A stretch of 64,000 bases of DNA from Desulfovibrio subterraneus (GTDB taxonomy: Bacteria; Desulfobacterota; Desulfovibrionia; Desulfovibrionales; Desulfovibrionaceae), in assembly GCF_013340285.1 (NCBI RefSeq), contig NZ_BLVO01000013.1, forward strand, positions 1,321,689 to 1,385,688, read 5' to 3'. The translations under genes were made by a program, and so were the position numbers. A model generated the notes under the pieces. The model did not search any database and was not told the DNA's origin. It worked only from the letters and a program-made list of their open reading frames with translations. This document shows positions 16,556-25,657 of the stretch, piece by piece. Each line of letters starts with the position of its first letter. Position 1 is the stretch's first letter.

Positions 16556-16593
16556 ATAAAAAAGGCTCCCCGACGCATGCAGCACCGGGGAGC
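16556..16593 (-). terminator. Terminator of mucR
   Basis: Stem GCTCCCCG/CGGGGAGC (16565-16572, 16586-16593). On the minus strand it is followed by CC and six T. A short A/T run on the other side could make it bidirectional. Confidence 0.85.
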
Positions 16594-16630
16594 AAAAAGC
16601 AGAAAAGCGAAACGCAGTGGCGAGAAAGAG

Positions 16631-17077
16631 CTAGGCCTTCTTTTCAGCCTTCTTGGCGCCTTTCTTACCTCGGCTTTCCACCTTTTCCCATATCTTCATG
16701 GAAGCCATCTTTTCCTTACGCTGCTTGGCAAGGCTCTTACATACAAGGGCGGTGCCCTTCTTGTAGCCATGCTTTTCGCGATATTCGTTAGGAGTAAGAC
16801 CATGAGTGGCAAGGTGTTTCTTTCCGAGAATCTTGAAAGTCTTACCGCACTCAACGCAGATAATGGCGTTCTGCTTGATGGCCTTCTTGGGATCTACAAC
16901 AGGACCTTCAACAGCTTCTTCTGCAGTCTCTTCAACTTCTTCACATGCAGCAAGCTTGGCCAGTCCATCGGCCAGTTCCTTTACCATGGAAATCATCTCT
17001 GCGGGAGTCATCTGTTTAACTCCTGCCTGAGCCTGAACCATGGACATCGCCTGATCAAAGAAAGGGTTAGAATTCAT
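16631..17077 (-). CDS. MucR/Ros-family zinc-finger transcriptional regulator
   Basis: 148 aa from the ATG at 17077 (GAGGTG seven bases upstream). The N-terminal part is helical and acidic (EEVEETAEEAVEG). Then comes the Ros-type finger C74-x2-C77-x10-H88-x3-H92 within CVECGKTFKILGKKHLATHG, followed by LTPNEYREKHGY, diagnostic of the MucR/Ros family. The C-terminus is a Lys/Ala-rich tail. MucR proteins are H-NS-like silencers of AT-rich DNA, so it is suggestive that an AT-rich intergenic region and an AT-rich acquired gene lie on either side. Likely autoregulated through the long AT-rich upstream region. Confidence 0.92.
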   Translation of the reverse strand: MNSNPFFDQAMSMVQAQAGVKQMTPAEMISMVKELADGLAKLAACEEVEETAEEAVEGPVVDPKKAIKQNAIICVECGKTFKILGKKHLATHGLTPNEYREKHGYKKGTALVCKSLAKQRKEKMASMKIWEKVESRGKKGAKKAEKKA

Positions 17078-17916
17078 ATGGCACCTCATTTTGGGGTTTG
17101 TAGCTACGATGATCTAAACACATTATTCTGAAATGTACATACTTTTTTTACAATTAATAACAATAAATGCTCATTTACATAGCGCAGGCAAAGTAACATG
17201 CCCGTAATACAGCCCCCGGTTGACAGAATAAAAGTGCTATTTTCTGCACAAAACTGTAATCAGCAGCATAAGCATATCCCTCTACGAAAACAGTAAGTTA
17301 TACCCTACGGCTGTATAGTTTACTAAAGTATTTTACGCTGAAATCACTCGCACAAAGATGAGAACAGGACTATTCCGCCATGACAAACAGTTACGAACAG
17401 GCTAAAAACACTTACGATTCCATACCCTCCTCCGAAAGACTGCAAACTTGACGATACAAAGCCAGATTCAGTATTCACCTAGCCTGCAAGAGCAAAACAA
17501 TCCGGGTTAAAAGTAATATAAACAATCAGCCCGAAGCACATCCCCCTCCCCTGCGCCCCCCTGAAAATGGGATTCTCCGGACTTTTTCTTCTCTTTCCCC
17601 TTTGCCTTTCATATGGCACCGTGCTAGAGCAGTTTTCAGCGACGGGGCGTGCGCCAGTCCGGCTACGGCTTCACGGAGGCTAACCGGCTGAACGCCATCA
17701 TCGCACCATAGCTCGTTCTTTTATCCGGGAGTCGGACACAGTCAGGGCTCCCTGTTTTATTTGCCGGAGCGGTTGTTCTGCCACACAACCGCTGTCAAGG
17801 TATGTACTGTACGCGAGGAATGGCTTATGCTCTTCCCTGTACCTCCGCGAGGAGGGAAGGCATGCATACTCGCCGTATGTGCCAAAAAACGACTTGCCAA
17901 TTCGAGAGGAAATCAC
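17078..17916. other. Long non-coding region with AT-rich part and structured leader
   Basis: No gene is supported. 17100-17560 is AT-rich and would contain the mucR promoter. 17640-17711 has a 20-odd-codon coding-like scrap. The leader before the next gene contains the hairpin AGCGGTTGT/ACAACCGCT (17768-17776, 17785-17793) and a second stem around CTTCCC...GGGAAG (about 17830-17858). Confidence 0.4.
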
Positions 17917-18183
17917 ATGGTCGACCCTAGAGATGTAAACTACGTACTGGACTACTTGATATCGGGTACCCGAAACTCAACCAGCCCCGGGGGCAAGAAG
18001 TCCTACAAGTTTAGCATCACGGACCTTGCTGAAGATTTGGACTACGCCGAAGACGAAGCCGCAAAGATTCTGCAACACATCAACGCCAGCACGAACCTCT
18101 GGCCGGCGGACTTTGAAACGGCCGGTAAGAAACTCGCCATCCCCAATGCCGCTCTAGACGATCTGAAAAAGATACGCGGATAA
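17917..18183 (+). CDS. Small conserved-looking protein of unknown function (88 aa)
   Basis: The ATG at 17917 is preceded by AGAGGA; the 52 upstream in-frame codons to 17761 have no ribosome site and overlap a hairpin, so they are rejected. The protein is soluble and acidic with two helical parts (VNYVLDYLISG and ITDLAEDLDYAEDEAAKILQ), ending LDDLKKIRG. No family recognised. The size and helix spacing are compatible with a small DNA-binding or adaptor protein, but nothing proves it. It has its own terminator and a long structured leader. Confidence 0.75.
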   Translation: MVDPRDVNYVLDYLISGTRNSTSPGGKKSYKFSITDLAEDLDYAEDEAAKILQHINASTNLWPADFETAGKKLAIPNAALDDLKKIRG

Positions 18184-18205
18184 AGGGATAGATTTTTCCC
18201 GACCC

Positions 18206-18242
18206 AAGCCCCTGCAACACCATGGCAGGGGCTTTCTTTTTG
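18206..18242 (+). terminator. Terminator of the 88-aa protein gene
   Basis: A perfect 10-bp stem AAGCCCCTGC/GCAGGGGCTT (18206-18215, 18225-18234), then TCTTTTT. Confidence 0.92.
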
Positions 18243-18290
18243 CCCTCTGCTTATGTGTATCTGCGGGGAGCAACGCCCGCCTGTCTGCCG

Positions 18291-18323
18291 CAAACAAAAG
18301 GGGCTCCCTTGCGGGAGCCCCTT
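18291..18323 (-). terminator. Terminator of the glycerol ABC transporter operon
   Basis: A perfect 11-bp stem (18298-18308 with 18313-18323), TTGC loop, and TTTTGTTTG downstream on the minus strand. Confidence 0.9.
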
Positions 18324-18351
18324 GTCATTGGTTGTTCGCAGTTACCAAGAA

Positions 18352-20094
18352 CTACTTCGCGCGACCTTCCTTCCACGCCTGGATCAGCTTGTCGTAGTCA
18401 AGGGTTTCACCCTTGGGCTTTTCGTTGGCAAGCTTTGCCTTGGGAGCACCAGGCTGGTTCAGCCAGTAAGCTTCATCCTTTTCGGGGTTCAGCTTGGGAC
18501 CGCATTCGCCAAGAACGTTGGAACGCTCAAGACGCATGAGAATCTTGTCCTGTTCGCGGGCAAGGTTATCCATGGCGGTATCAACGGTAACTTCACCGGC
18601 AACGGCTTCACCGATGTTCTGCCACCACAGCTGTGCGAGCTTGGGATAATCCGGAACGTTGGTGCCGGTGGGGGTCCATGCTACGCGGGCGGGGCTGCGG
18701 TAGAATTCCACCAGGCCGCCGAGCTTCGGAGCACGTTCGGTAAAGGACTCGTGACGGATGTCGCTGTCACGGATGGGGGTCAGACCAACGTGGGTCTTCT
18801 TCAGAGAGGTGGTCTTGGATACGCAGAACTGAGCAAAGAGCCATGCGGCCTTGCGGCGATCAACGGGGGTGCTCTTCAGCAGCGTCCACGAACCGCAGTC
18901 CTGATACCCGAGCTTCTGGCCTTCTTCCCAGTAAGGACCGTGGGGAGAGGGAGCCATGCGCCACTTGGGAGTGCCGTCAGCGTTGACAACAGGGGTACCC
19001 TTTTCAACCATGGCGGCGGTGAATGCGGTGTACCAGAAGATCTGCTGTGCTACGTTGCCCTTTGCAAGGCTGGGCAGGGACTGATAGAAGTCCATGCCGA
19101 GTGCTCCGGGAGGAGCGTAGAGACGCAGCCATTCCATGTACTTGCGCAGTGCATACTTGGCGGCGGGACCGTTGGTTGCGCCACCACGGGAAACGCTGGC
19201 GCCAACAGGACGGCAGCCGTCAACACGAATGCCCCACTCGTCAACGGGCTTGCCGTTGGGCAGCCCCTTGTCGCCTGCACCGGCCATGGAGAGCCATGCG
19301 TCGGTGAAGCGCCAGCCAAGGTCGGGAGCCTTCTTGCCATAGTCCATGTGACCATACACGGCCACACCGTCGATTTCGCGCACCTGCTCGGTGAAGAATT
19401 CGGCGATGTCTTCATACGCGGACCAGTTTACCGGTACGCCCAGTTCGTAACCATACTTGGCCTTGAAGGCCTTCTTCAGTTCGGGCTTCTGGAACCAGTC
19501 GTAACGGAACCAATACAGGTTCGCGAACTGCTGGTCGGGCAGCTGATACAGCTTGCCGTCAGGACCGGTGGTGAAGGACTTGCCCATGAAGTCGTCGATA
19601 TCCAGGGTAGGCAGGGTAACGTCCTTGCCTTCACCGGCCATCCAGTCGGTCAGGTTGACAACATGACCGGAACGGAAGTGGGTGCCGATAAGGTCGGAGT
19701 CGTTGACGTATGCGTCAAACACGTTTTCGCCGGACTGCATCTGCACCTGCAGCTTTTCAATAACGTCGCCTTCCTGAATCAGGTCGTGCGTGATCTTGAT
19801 ACCGGTAATTTCGTAAAACGCCTTTGCGAGCACCTTGGATTCGTACTCGTGTGTGGGAATGGTTTCGGAAACGACCTTGATTTCCATGCCGCGGAACGGC
19901 TTACCGGCCTTGATGAACCATTCCATTTCCTTCATCTGATCAGCTTTGCTCAGCGTGGAAGGCTGAAATTCCTGATCAATCCATTTCTTCGCAGCTGCTT
20001 TGTAATCTGTGTCACTGGCGGCAACACCAGCACCAGCAAAGCTCAGGAACGCTGTTACCAGCGCCCCGACCATGAAGACATGCCTCAGCTTCAT
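18352..20094 (-). CDS. glpV: Glycerol-type ABC transporter substrate-binding protein
   Basis: 580 aa from the ATG at 20094 (GGAGG six bases upstream), with a signal peptide ending GVAAS. It is a large extracellular solute-binding protein (family 1) of the length typical of the glycerol importer GlpV described in Rhizobium. It contains many aromatics for sugar/polyol binding (YQLPDQQFANLYWFRYDWF). It works in the periplasm and delivers substrate to the permeases GlpP/GlpQ. It is the last gene of the operon, 107 bases after glpU, a gap that may allow separate control. Substrate is inferred from the locus (glpK, glpAB) and from the companion DUF2160 protein. Confidence 0.85.
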   Translation of the reverse strand: MKLRHVFMVGALVTAFLSFAGAGVAASDTDYKAAAKKWIDQEFQPSTLSKADQMKEMEWFIKAGKPFRGMEIKVVSETIPTHEYESKVLAKAFYEITGIKITHDLIQEGDVIEKLQVQMQSGENVFDAYVNDSDLIGTHFRSGHVVNLTDWMAGEGKDVTLPTLDIDDFMGKSFTTGPDGKLYQLPDQQFANLYWFRYDWFQKPELKKAFKAKYGYELGVPVNWSAYEDIAEFFTEQVREIDGVAVYGHMDYGKKAPDLGWRFTDAWLSMAGAGDKGLPNGKPVDEWGIRVDGCRPVGASVSRGGATNGPAAKYALRKYMEWLRLYAPPGALGMDFYQSLPSLAKGNVAQQIFWYTAFTAAMVEKGTPVVNADGTPKWRMAPSPHGPYWEEGQKLGYQDCGSWTLLKSTPVDRRKAAWLFAQFCVSKTTSLKKTHVGLTPIRDSDIRHESFTERAPKLGGLVEFYRSPARVAWTPTGTNVPDYPKLAQLWWQNIGEAVAGEVTVDTAMDNLAREQDKILMRLERSNVLGECGPKLNPEKDEAYWLNQPGAPKAKLANEKPKGETLDYDKLIQAWKEGRAK

Positions 20095-20201
20095 ACATAC
20101 CTCCGTGTTGAAAATAGAGAACTCCAGTAACTCCATTGATCGGCAGCAACATCGCCGGATCTTTCATCCCTATTGCATGTCGCTCAAACCGCCGGGGGCG
20201 A

Positions 20202-20480
20202 TCATCCCCAGCGCTGTACGGCAACAATAAAGCCCACGGAAAACACTGTCGCAATCCATACCGGATAGTCGGTAAGCCCCACCCAGGCCAAGTGAATGTA
20301 TGCACTGCTCAGCAGCCCGACAAACAGACGGTCCCCCCTTGTGGTCACAATGGGCAGCAGCCCCTTGCGCGCAACGTTAGGGGAAACAATCTCCCAACAG
20401 GTCATGCCTATAAGCATAACCACAATCACAATGAAAAAACCAGCAGTAACAGGCGTCCACGCCATCCATTCCATATCCAT
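20202..20480 (-). CDS. glpU: Small membrane protein of the glycerol ABC transporter (DUF2160-like)
   Basis: 92 aa from the ATG at 20480 (GGAG six bases upstream); the open frame continues to 20567 inside the preceding gene without a better start. It has two or three hydrophobic segments (about 9-30, 50-70, 74-90) with TCWEIVSPN between. This matches DUF2160/GlpU, which accompanies GlpSTPQV-type glycerol importers, an accessory of unknown job. Located 22 bases after glpQ. Confidence 0.8.
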   Translation of the reverse strand: MDMEWMAWTPVTAGFFIVIVVMLIGMTCWEIVSPNVARKGLLPIVTTRGDRLFVGLLSSAYIHLAWVGLTDYPVWIATVFSVGFIVAVQRWG

Positions 20481-20502
20481 GTCCGGCTCCTTTGCCTGAA
20501 AA

Positions 20503-21306
20503 CTAAACCCGGCCGAGGGCAAAACCCTTGGCAAGATGGTTACGCACAAACCAGATGACCAGTGCACCGGGTACGATGGTCAGAATACCCGCCGCGGCCA
20601 GCAGCCCCCAGTCCAGACCGGTGGCGCTTACGGTACGCGTCATGGTTGCTGCGATGGGCTTGGCCGACGTGGTTGTAAGGGTACGTGCCAGCAGCAGTTC
20701 AACCCAGCTGAACATGAAGCAGAAGAAGGCGGTAACCCCGATGCCCGCACGGATAAGCGGAATGAACACGCGCAGGAAGAAATGCGGGAAGGAGTAGCCG
20801 TCTATGAAAGCTGTTTCGTCTATCTCGCGCGGCACGCCGGACATGAAGCCTTCAAGAATCCACACCGCCAGCGGCACGTTGAACAGACAGTGCGCAAGAG
20901 CCACGGCTATGTGGGTATCGATGAGATTGAAGGTGGAATACAGCTGGAAGAACGGCAGCAGAAATACCGCAGGGGGTGCCATGCGGTTGGTGAGCAGCCA
21001 GAAGAACACATGCTTGTCGCCGATGAAGCGGAAGCGTGAAAAGGCATAGGCTGCGGGCAACGCCGTGACCAGCGAGATGACCATGTTCATGGTCACGTAG
21101 ATGATGGAGTTTATGTAGCCGGAATACCACGAGGGGTCCCCGAATATTTTCATGTAGTTCTCAAGGGTCGGGTGCTCCGGATACATGGCCAGACTGCCGA
21201 GAATCTCCGCGTTGGTACGCAGCGACATGTTCAGCATCCAGTAGATGGGCAGAAACAGCACCACCAGATACAGAGCGAGCACAAAGTAGCGTTTGCGTAT
21301 CTTCAT
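20503..21306 (-). CDS. glpQ: Glycerol-type ABC transporter permease (MalG-like)
   Basis: 267 aa starting at the ATG at 21306, which overlaps the last base of the glpP stop (TAATG); a longer frame to 21723 is out-of-gene extension. Six predicted membrane helices. The cytoplasmic EAA loop reads EIDETAFIDGYSFPHFFLRV, the MalG-type interface with the ATPase. It works as a heterodimer with GlpP. The symbol follows Rhizobium usage and is unrelated to the E. coli phosphodiesterase GlpQ. Confidence 0.9.
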   Translation of the reverse strand: MKIRKRYFVLALYLVVLFLPIYWMLNMSLRTNAEILGSLAMYPEHPTLENYMKIFGDPSWYSGYINSIIYVTMNMVISLVTALPAAYAFSRFRFIGDKHVFFWLLTNRMAPPAVFLLPFFQLYSTFNLIDTHIAVALAHCLFNVPLAVWILEGFMSGVPREIDETAFIDGYSFPHFFLRVFIPLIRAGIGVTAFFCFMFSWVELLLARTLTTTSAKPIAATMTRTVSATGLDWGLLAAAGILTIVPGALVIWFVRNHLAKGFALGRV

Positions 21307-22175
21307 TACTTGTCTCCCGTGCCCACGGCCTGCAGTGCCTGATAGAACAGCCAGCAGAACAGCAGGACGATAAGGAAGTAGATGAGTGAGAATGCGGCCG
21401 CAGGCCCGAGGTCGAACTGGCCCACCGCTACCTTCACCAGATAGATGGACAGGAAGGTGGTTGAGTTGCCGGGACCGCCGCCCGTAAGGACGAATGGTTC
21501 GGCGTAGATGAGGAAGCTGTCCATGAACCGCAGCAGAAGCGCGATGGTGAGCACCCCGCGCATCTTGGGCAGCTGGATATAGCGGAATATGGCCCACGCC
21601 GAGGCACCGTCGATCTTGGCAGCCTGATAATACGCTTCCGGAATGGCGCGCAGACCGGCATATGCCAGCAATGCCACCAGCGGGGTCCAGTGCCACACTT
21701 CCATGAGCATCACGGTAATCCACGCATCAATCGGACTCGCCGTGTGGTCGAACGGTATTCCAAGCCCGTTTATGGTGGCCCCGAACAACCCGATATCCGG
21801 CCGGGTGAAGATGATCCATATGGTGCCGATAACGTTCCACGGAATCAGCAGCGGCAAGGCCAGCACCACCAGACAGGCCGATGAGCCCCAGCCTTTCTTG
21901 GGCATCATGAGCGCTATGGCTATGCCCAGCGGCATCTCGATGAGCAGTACCAGGCCGGAGAACAGAAGCTGCCGCCAGAGCGCTTCATGCAGGCGGCTGT
22001 CTGAAAGTACTTCCTTGAACCATTCGGTGCCTATGAAGAAACGCTGACCGGGGCCAAAAATATCCTGCACGGAATAGTTCACCACGGTCATGAGCGGAAT
22101 CACGGCACTGAACGCCACGATGATAAAGACGGGCAGAATGAGGAACCACGCCCTGTTATTTTCCCATTTGTTCAT
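21306..22175 (-). CDS. glpP: Glycerol-type ABC transporter permease (MalF-like)
   Basis: 289 aa with six membrane helices. The EAA loop is EAYYQAAKIDGASAWAIFRY, followed by LTGGGPGNST, typical of carbohydrate-type permeases. The ATG at 22175 follows GGGGGAA. It sits nine bases after the ATPase gene and overlaps glpQ by one base. Confidence 0.9.
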   Translation of the reverse strand: MNKWENNRAWFLILPVFIIVAFSAVIPLMTVVNYSVQDIFGPGQRFFIGTEWFKEVLSDSRLHEALWRQLLFSGLVLLIEMPLGIAIALMMPKKGWGSSACLVVLALPLLIPWNVIGTIWIIFTRPDIGLFGATINGLGIPFDHTASPIDAWITVMLMEVWHWTPLVALLAYAGLRAIPEAYYQAAKIDGASAWAIFRYIQLPKMRGVLTIALLLRFMDSFLIYAEPFVLTGGGPGNSTTFLSIYLVKVAVGQFDLGPAAAFSLIYFLIVLLFCWLFYQALQAVGTGDK

Positions 22176-22183
22176 AGTTCCCC

Positions 22184-23281
22184 CTACCCGACCAGCCGTT
22201 CGTTGAAGAAGAGTCTGGTCTTGTCCGCAGGAAAGACCACCCAGCAGGCACCGTCGACTACGGTGCGGCTATCGCTGACGCGGGCTTTTATCTCCTGACC
22301 ACCAAACTGCACTGTCACAATGCGACAGAAACCCTGATCTTCCACCCCCAGCACACGCCCCTCAAACGCGGGGGCATTGCCGCACTCTTCACGAGTGGCA
22401 AACACGCCGGTGTACATGGGTCGTATGCCGATCTTGAAATCCGTCCCCAGGCGGGAAGCCCGCACGCCGCAGCCTTCTTCCAGCGGAATAGCGGAGCCGT
22501 TCACGCGGGCGAAATCACCGTCCAGCGTACACTTCATGAAGTTCATGCCGGGGCTGCCGATGAAGTAGCCCACGAATTCATGCTCCGGACGTTCGAACAG
22601 TTCTTCCGGCGTTCCGGTCTGCACAATCTCGCCCTCGTACATGATCACGATCTTGTCGGCGAAGGTCATGGCCTCCACCTGATCGTGGGTCACGTAGATC
22701 ATGGTCAGGCCGAATTCGTTATGAATCTCTTTGAGCTTGCGACGCAGTTCCCATTTCAGGTGCGGATCGATAACCGTAAGGGGTTCGTCAAAGAGAATGG
22801 CGGCAACGTCGCTGCGCACCAGCCCGCGCCCCAGAGATATTTTCTGCTTCGCATCAGCGGAAAGTCCCGCGGCACGTTTGCCGAGGTCTGCCGACAGCTC
22901 GAGCGTATCGGCTATCTTGCGCACGCGGGCATCCACATCGCGGGAAGGAACGCCCCGGTTGCGAAGCGGAAAGGCAAGGTTGTCGTACACCGTCATGGTG
23001 TCGTAGAGCACGGGAAACTGGAATACCTGCGCTATGTTGCGTTGTTCCGGCTGCAGAGAGGAAACGTCTTTTCCGTCATACAGTATCTGCCCGTGAGAAG
23101 GCTTGAGCAGGCCGGAAATGATATTCAACATGGTTGTCTTGCCACATCCGGAAGGACCAAGCAGGGCATAGGCCCCGCCATCATCCCACGTGGTGTGCAC
23201 GCGTTTGAGCGCGAAATCATCATCGTTCCTGGGATTCGGCTTGTAGCTGTGCTTGATTTCGTTCAGGTCTATTCGGGCCAT
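22184..23281 (-). CDS. glpT: Glycerol-type ABC transporter ATPase with degenerate signature motif
   Basis: 365 aa of the MalK/UgpC type with a C-terminal TOBE-like regulatory part (about 240-360). Walker A is intact (GPSGCGKTT, 42-50), as are Walker B and the catalytic Glu (ILFDEPLTVID) and the H-loop (YVTHDQVEAMTF). The ABC signature, normally LSGGQ, is LSADAKQ. It pairs with the adjacent ATPase GlpS, so the two nucleotide sites would be unequal. GGAGA precedes the ATG at 23281; 12 bases separate it from glpS. The symbol follows Rhizobium usage, not E. coli GlpT. Confidence 0.88.
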   Translation of the reverse strand: MARIDLNEIKHSYKPNPRNDDDFALKRVHTTWDDGGAYALLGPSGCGKTTMLNIISGLLKPSHGQILYDGKDVSSLQPEQRNIAQVFQFPVLYDTMTVYDNLAFPLRNRGVPSRDVDARVRKIADTLELSADLGKRAAGLSADAKQKISLGRGLVRSDVAAILFDEPLTVIDPHLKWELRRKLKEIHNEFGLTMIYVTHDQVEAMTFADKIVIMYEGEIVQTGTPEELFERPEHEFVGYFIGSPGMNFMKCTLDGDFARVNGSAIPLEEGCGVRASRLGTDFKIGIRPMYTGVFATREECGNAPAFEGRVLGVEDQGFCRIVTVQFGGQEIKARVSDSRTVVDGACWVVFPADKTRLFFNERLVG

Positions 23282-23293
23282 GGTCTTTCTCCG

Positions 23294-24376
23294 CTATCTG
23301 CCGTGCTTGGGCGCGACAAGCAGATTGCCCGCCTTGTTGAACACATAGAAGTCGCCGGGATGCGCGTATACGGCAATGCGGCTCCCGACCTTGCGGGTAT
23401 GCACCCCTTCTTCCTGCACAACATAAGATTCGTTGCCGTGCATGAAATGGATGAAGGTTTCCGAGCCGTTGATTTCCGCAAGTCCTACAGTACCCGTGAT
23501 AGGGAAATAGCCTTCTCCGAGATCAAACAACGAAAACTTGTTCGAGCGGATACCGAAGGTATATTCCCCCTTGGGCAGGGCTGCGATTTCCGACGTGGGA
23601 GGAAGACACAGGTCTTCACCGAAACGATTGCAGTTTTCTTCGATGCTGACAGGAATGAAGTTGATGGGCGGATCGCTGAACACCTGCGCCACCTTCACAT
23701 TGGCAGGATTCTGATACACATCGGTGGTGGTTCCCACCTGCAGCACCCGCCCCTCGTGCATGACGATGACGTTGCCGCCCAGCATCAGGGCCTCTGAAGG
23801 TTCCGTGGTTGTATACACCACAACAGAATCGCGCTGGCCGAATATCTTCTGCAGCTCGTCGCGCAGTTCCTCACGCAATTTGTAATCGAGGTTGACCAGA
23901 GGTTCGTCGAGAAGAAGCAGGTCCACGTCCTTGACCAAAGCACGGGCTATGGCGGTACGCTGCTGCTGCCCACCGGAAAGTTCGGCAGGAAGCCGGTCCA
24001 GAAGATGATCAATATGCAACATGGAAGCCGCCTCGCGGACACGCCTGTCCACTTCCGCCTTGGGAACGCCATGAATCTTCAGGGGCGAGGCAATGTTGTC
24101 GTAGATGGTAAGGGAAGGATAATTGATGAACTGCTGATATACCATGCCGATATTGCGCTTGCGGACGGACACCCCTGTCACATCCACGCCACCGGCAACA
24201 ACAGTGCCCTTACTCGGCCTGTCCAGCCCTGCCATGACCCGCAGAAGCGAGGTCTTTCCGGCCAGAGTTCTGCCGAGCACGACGTATCTCGAACCCGGCT
24301 CCAGGTGCAGGGAAATGTCCTTGAGATGAACTTCCTGCCCCACAAACTTAGAAACATCTTTGAGTTGTAAACCCAT
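23294..24376 (-). CDS. glpS: Glycerol-type ABC transporter ATPase
   Basis: 360 aa from the ATG at 24376 (GGAGT eight bases upstream); a GTG three codons earlier is possible. The Walker A motif is the unusual GRTLAGKTS (residues about 35-43). Signature LSGGQQQRTAIARAL and Walker B LLLLDEPLVNLD are canonical. The H-loop is replaced: TTTEPSEALML, with Glu where His is expected. So this subunit has a good signature but no switch His, and GlpT the reverse; the heterodimer would have one complete ATP site. First structural gene of the operon, 145 bases after the DeoR regulator. Confidence 0.87.
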   Translation of the reverse strand: MGLQLKDVSKFVGQEVHLKDISLHLEPGSRYVVLGRTLAGKTSLLRVMAGLDRPSKGTVVAGGVDVTGVSVRKRNIGMVYQQFINYPSLTIYDNIASPLKIHGVPKAEVDRRVREAASMLHIDHLLDRLPAELSGGQQQRTAIARALVKDVDLLLLDEPLVNLDYKLREELRDELQKIFGQRDSVVVYTTTEPSEALMLGGNVIVMHEGRVLQVGTTTDVYQNPANVKVAQVFSDPPINFIPVSIEENCNRFGEDLCLPPTSEIAALPKGEYTFGIRSNKFSLFDLGEGYFPITGTVGLAEINGSETFIHFMHGNESYVVQEEGVHTRKVGSRIAVYAHPGDFYVFNKAGNLLVAPKHGR

Positions 24377-24520
24377 ACAAAGCACTCCAGGTAATCACCA
24401 TCGGCTTTATAGCCCGCACTCGCCTTCGCCGTGGGTAACAATCAAAATGAATGTTCGGATTTGAAAACTACCAATAGAATCCCCCTTCGTTTTTCGCACA
24501 CTTCCTCAGCACGGCCGTCG

Positions 24521-25330
24521 CTATTCCGCCACATGCAGCGCAACGCCCGCACGACGCATGATCTCCACAAGCTCTTCCGGCGGGCGCTTGTCGGTGAACA
24601 GGGCATCTATCTCCTCTATGCTGCCCAGTCTCACCATGGCGTTGCGGCCGAATTTGGTGTGGTCCGTAACCAGAAACACCTTGCGGGAATTTTCCATGAT
24701 CGCCCGCGCTGCACGCACTTCGCGGTAATCGAAATCCAGCAGGGTGCCGTCCATGTCTATGCTGCTTATGCCTATGATGCCGTAATCCACCTTGAACTGG
24801 CGGATGAAATCTATGGTTGCCTCGCCCACGATGCCGCAATCCTTGTGGCGCACCAGCCCGCCCGAAACGATGACCTCGAAGGAAGCGTTCTTGGACATGG
24901 TCTGCGCCACATTGATATTGTTGGTTATGACCCGCAGCTTGTCATGCTTGAACAGGGCCTTGGCAACCTCTTCCGTCGTGGTTCCTATATTAATGAAGAG
25001 CGATGACCGGGCAGGAATCTGCTGGGCAACCAGCCGCGCTATCTCGCGCTTTTCCTGCAGGCACATGATCCTCCGGTCCAGATAATCCACGTTTTCCGTG
25101 CTGAGCACGGGACCGGCACCACCATGGTGCCGCTGCAGCAGGCCCTGCCTGCTCAGAATATTTATATCGCGGCGCACCGTCTGGGGCGTAACGCTGAACA
25201 TTTCGGCAAGGGCACCTATAGACATAAAGCCTTGCTCCCTTATCAGCTGCAGCACCTGTTCATGCCGCATACGCACAGCTTCATGCCTGCCTTCCGCCGC
25301 CTCTTCCGCAGCATCCTGCGTATCAAACAT
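24521..25330 (-). CDS. glpR: DeoR-family regulator of glycerol metabolism (GlpR-like)
   Basis: 269 aa. An N-terminal winged HTH (about 22-78, MSIGALAEMFSVTPQTVRRD) follows a 20-residue extension. The DeoR C-terminal sensor domain has NIGTTTEEVAKAL and a SGG motif (VIVSGGLVRH), where a phosphorylated sugar/polyol binds. GlpR repressors are released by glycerol-3-phosphate. It lies between the transporter operon and the divergent glpAB genes, the right place to control both. GAGGTG precedes the ATG at 25330. Confidence 0.87.
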   Translation of the reverse strand: MFDTQDAAEEAAEGRHEAVRMRHEQVLQLIREQGFMSIGALAEMFSVTPQTVRRDINILSRQGLLQRHHGGAGPVLSTENVDYLDRRIMCLQEKREIARLVAQQIPARSSLFINIGTTTEEVAKALFKHDKLRVITNNINVAQTMSKNASFEVIVSGGLVRHKDCGIVGEATIDFIRQFKVDYGIIGISSIDMDGTLLDFDYREVRAARAIMENSRKVFLVTDHTKFGRNAMVRLGSIEEIDALFTDKRPPEELVEIMRRAGVALHVAE

Positions 25331-25657
25331 CGATCAGCACCTCACACCGGCTTATTTTCACTTTCAAACATTACAATTCCATTTCTGTTCACTATCGAAA
25401 AAAACAATGACTATTCATGCTGTTTTTGGTAAAAAAATTCATCATTCAGCTACAAGCCGGTATTTTTTTCCTCTTTCATTGGTATCACGTTCAGTTTTTT
25501 GCTACAAGAGAAAATAGCTCTTTTCGCAAGAGACCCGAAACAGACCGTTTCTGTGCCCTTGCGAACCCTTTTGCAAGAATTGTGGCCCGGAAAACACGAC
25601 GCAAAGACCGATGCATACCGGCAGGCATGTCAACAGCGGACACATGGGGTCGGCCAA
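25331..25657. promoter_or_regulatory. Divergent control region between glpR and glpA
   Basis: An AT-rich 327-base interval that must hold promoters in both directions. CACTATCGAAAAAAAC (about 25390-25405) resembles half of a GlpR-type operator, but I cannot define a palindrome with confidence. No small gene is supported; the upstream extension of the glpA frame to 25499 is not family-like. Confidence 0.4.

Noticed and set aside
17646-17711. Coding-like scrap RGVRQSGYGFTEANRLN ending in a stop
   Set aside because: Only about 22 codons after an in-frame stop. It could be the end of a lost gene, but nothing else of that gene is visible.
18253-20130. A 625-codon open frame opposite the glycerol-binding protein gene
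   Set aside because: Shadow of glpV, which has a signal peptide, ribosome site and operon context. The plus-strand frame has none.
25385-25410. GlpR operator
   Set aside because: CACTATCGAAAAAAAC resembles half of a known site, but no matching half with proper spacing was found, so I list only the control region.
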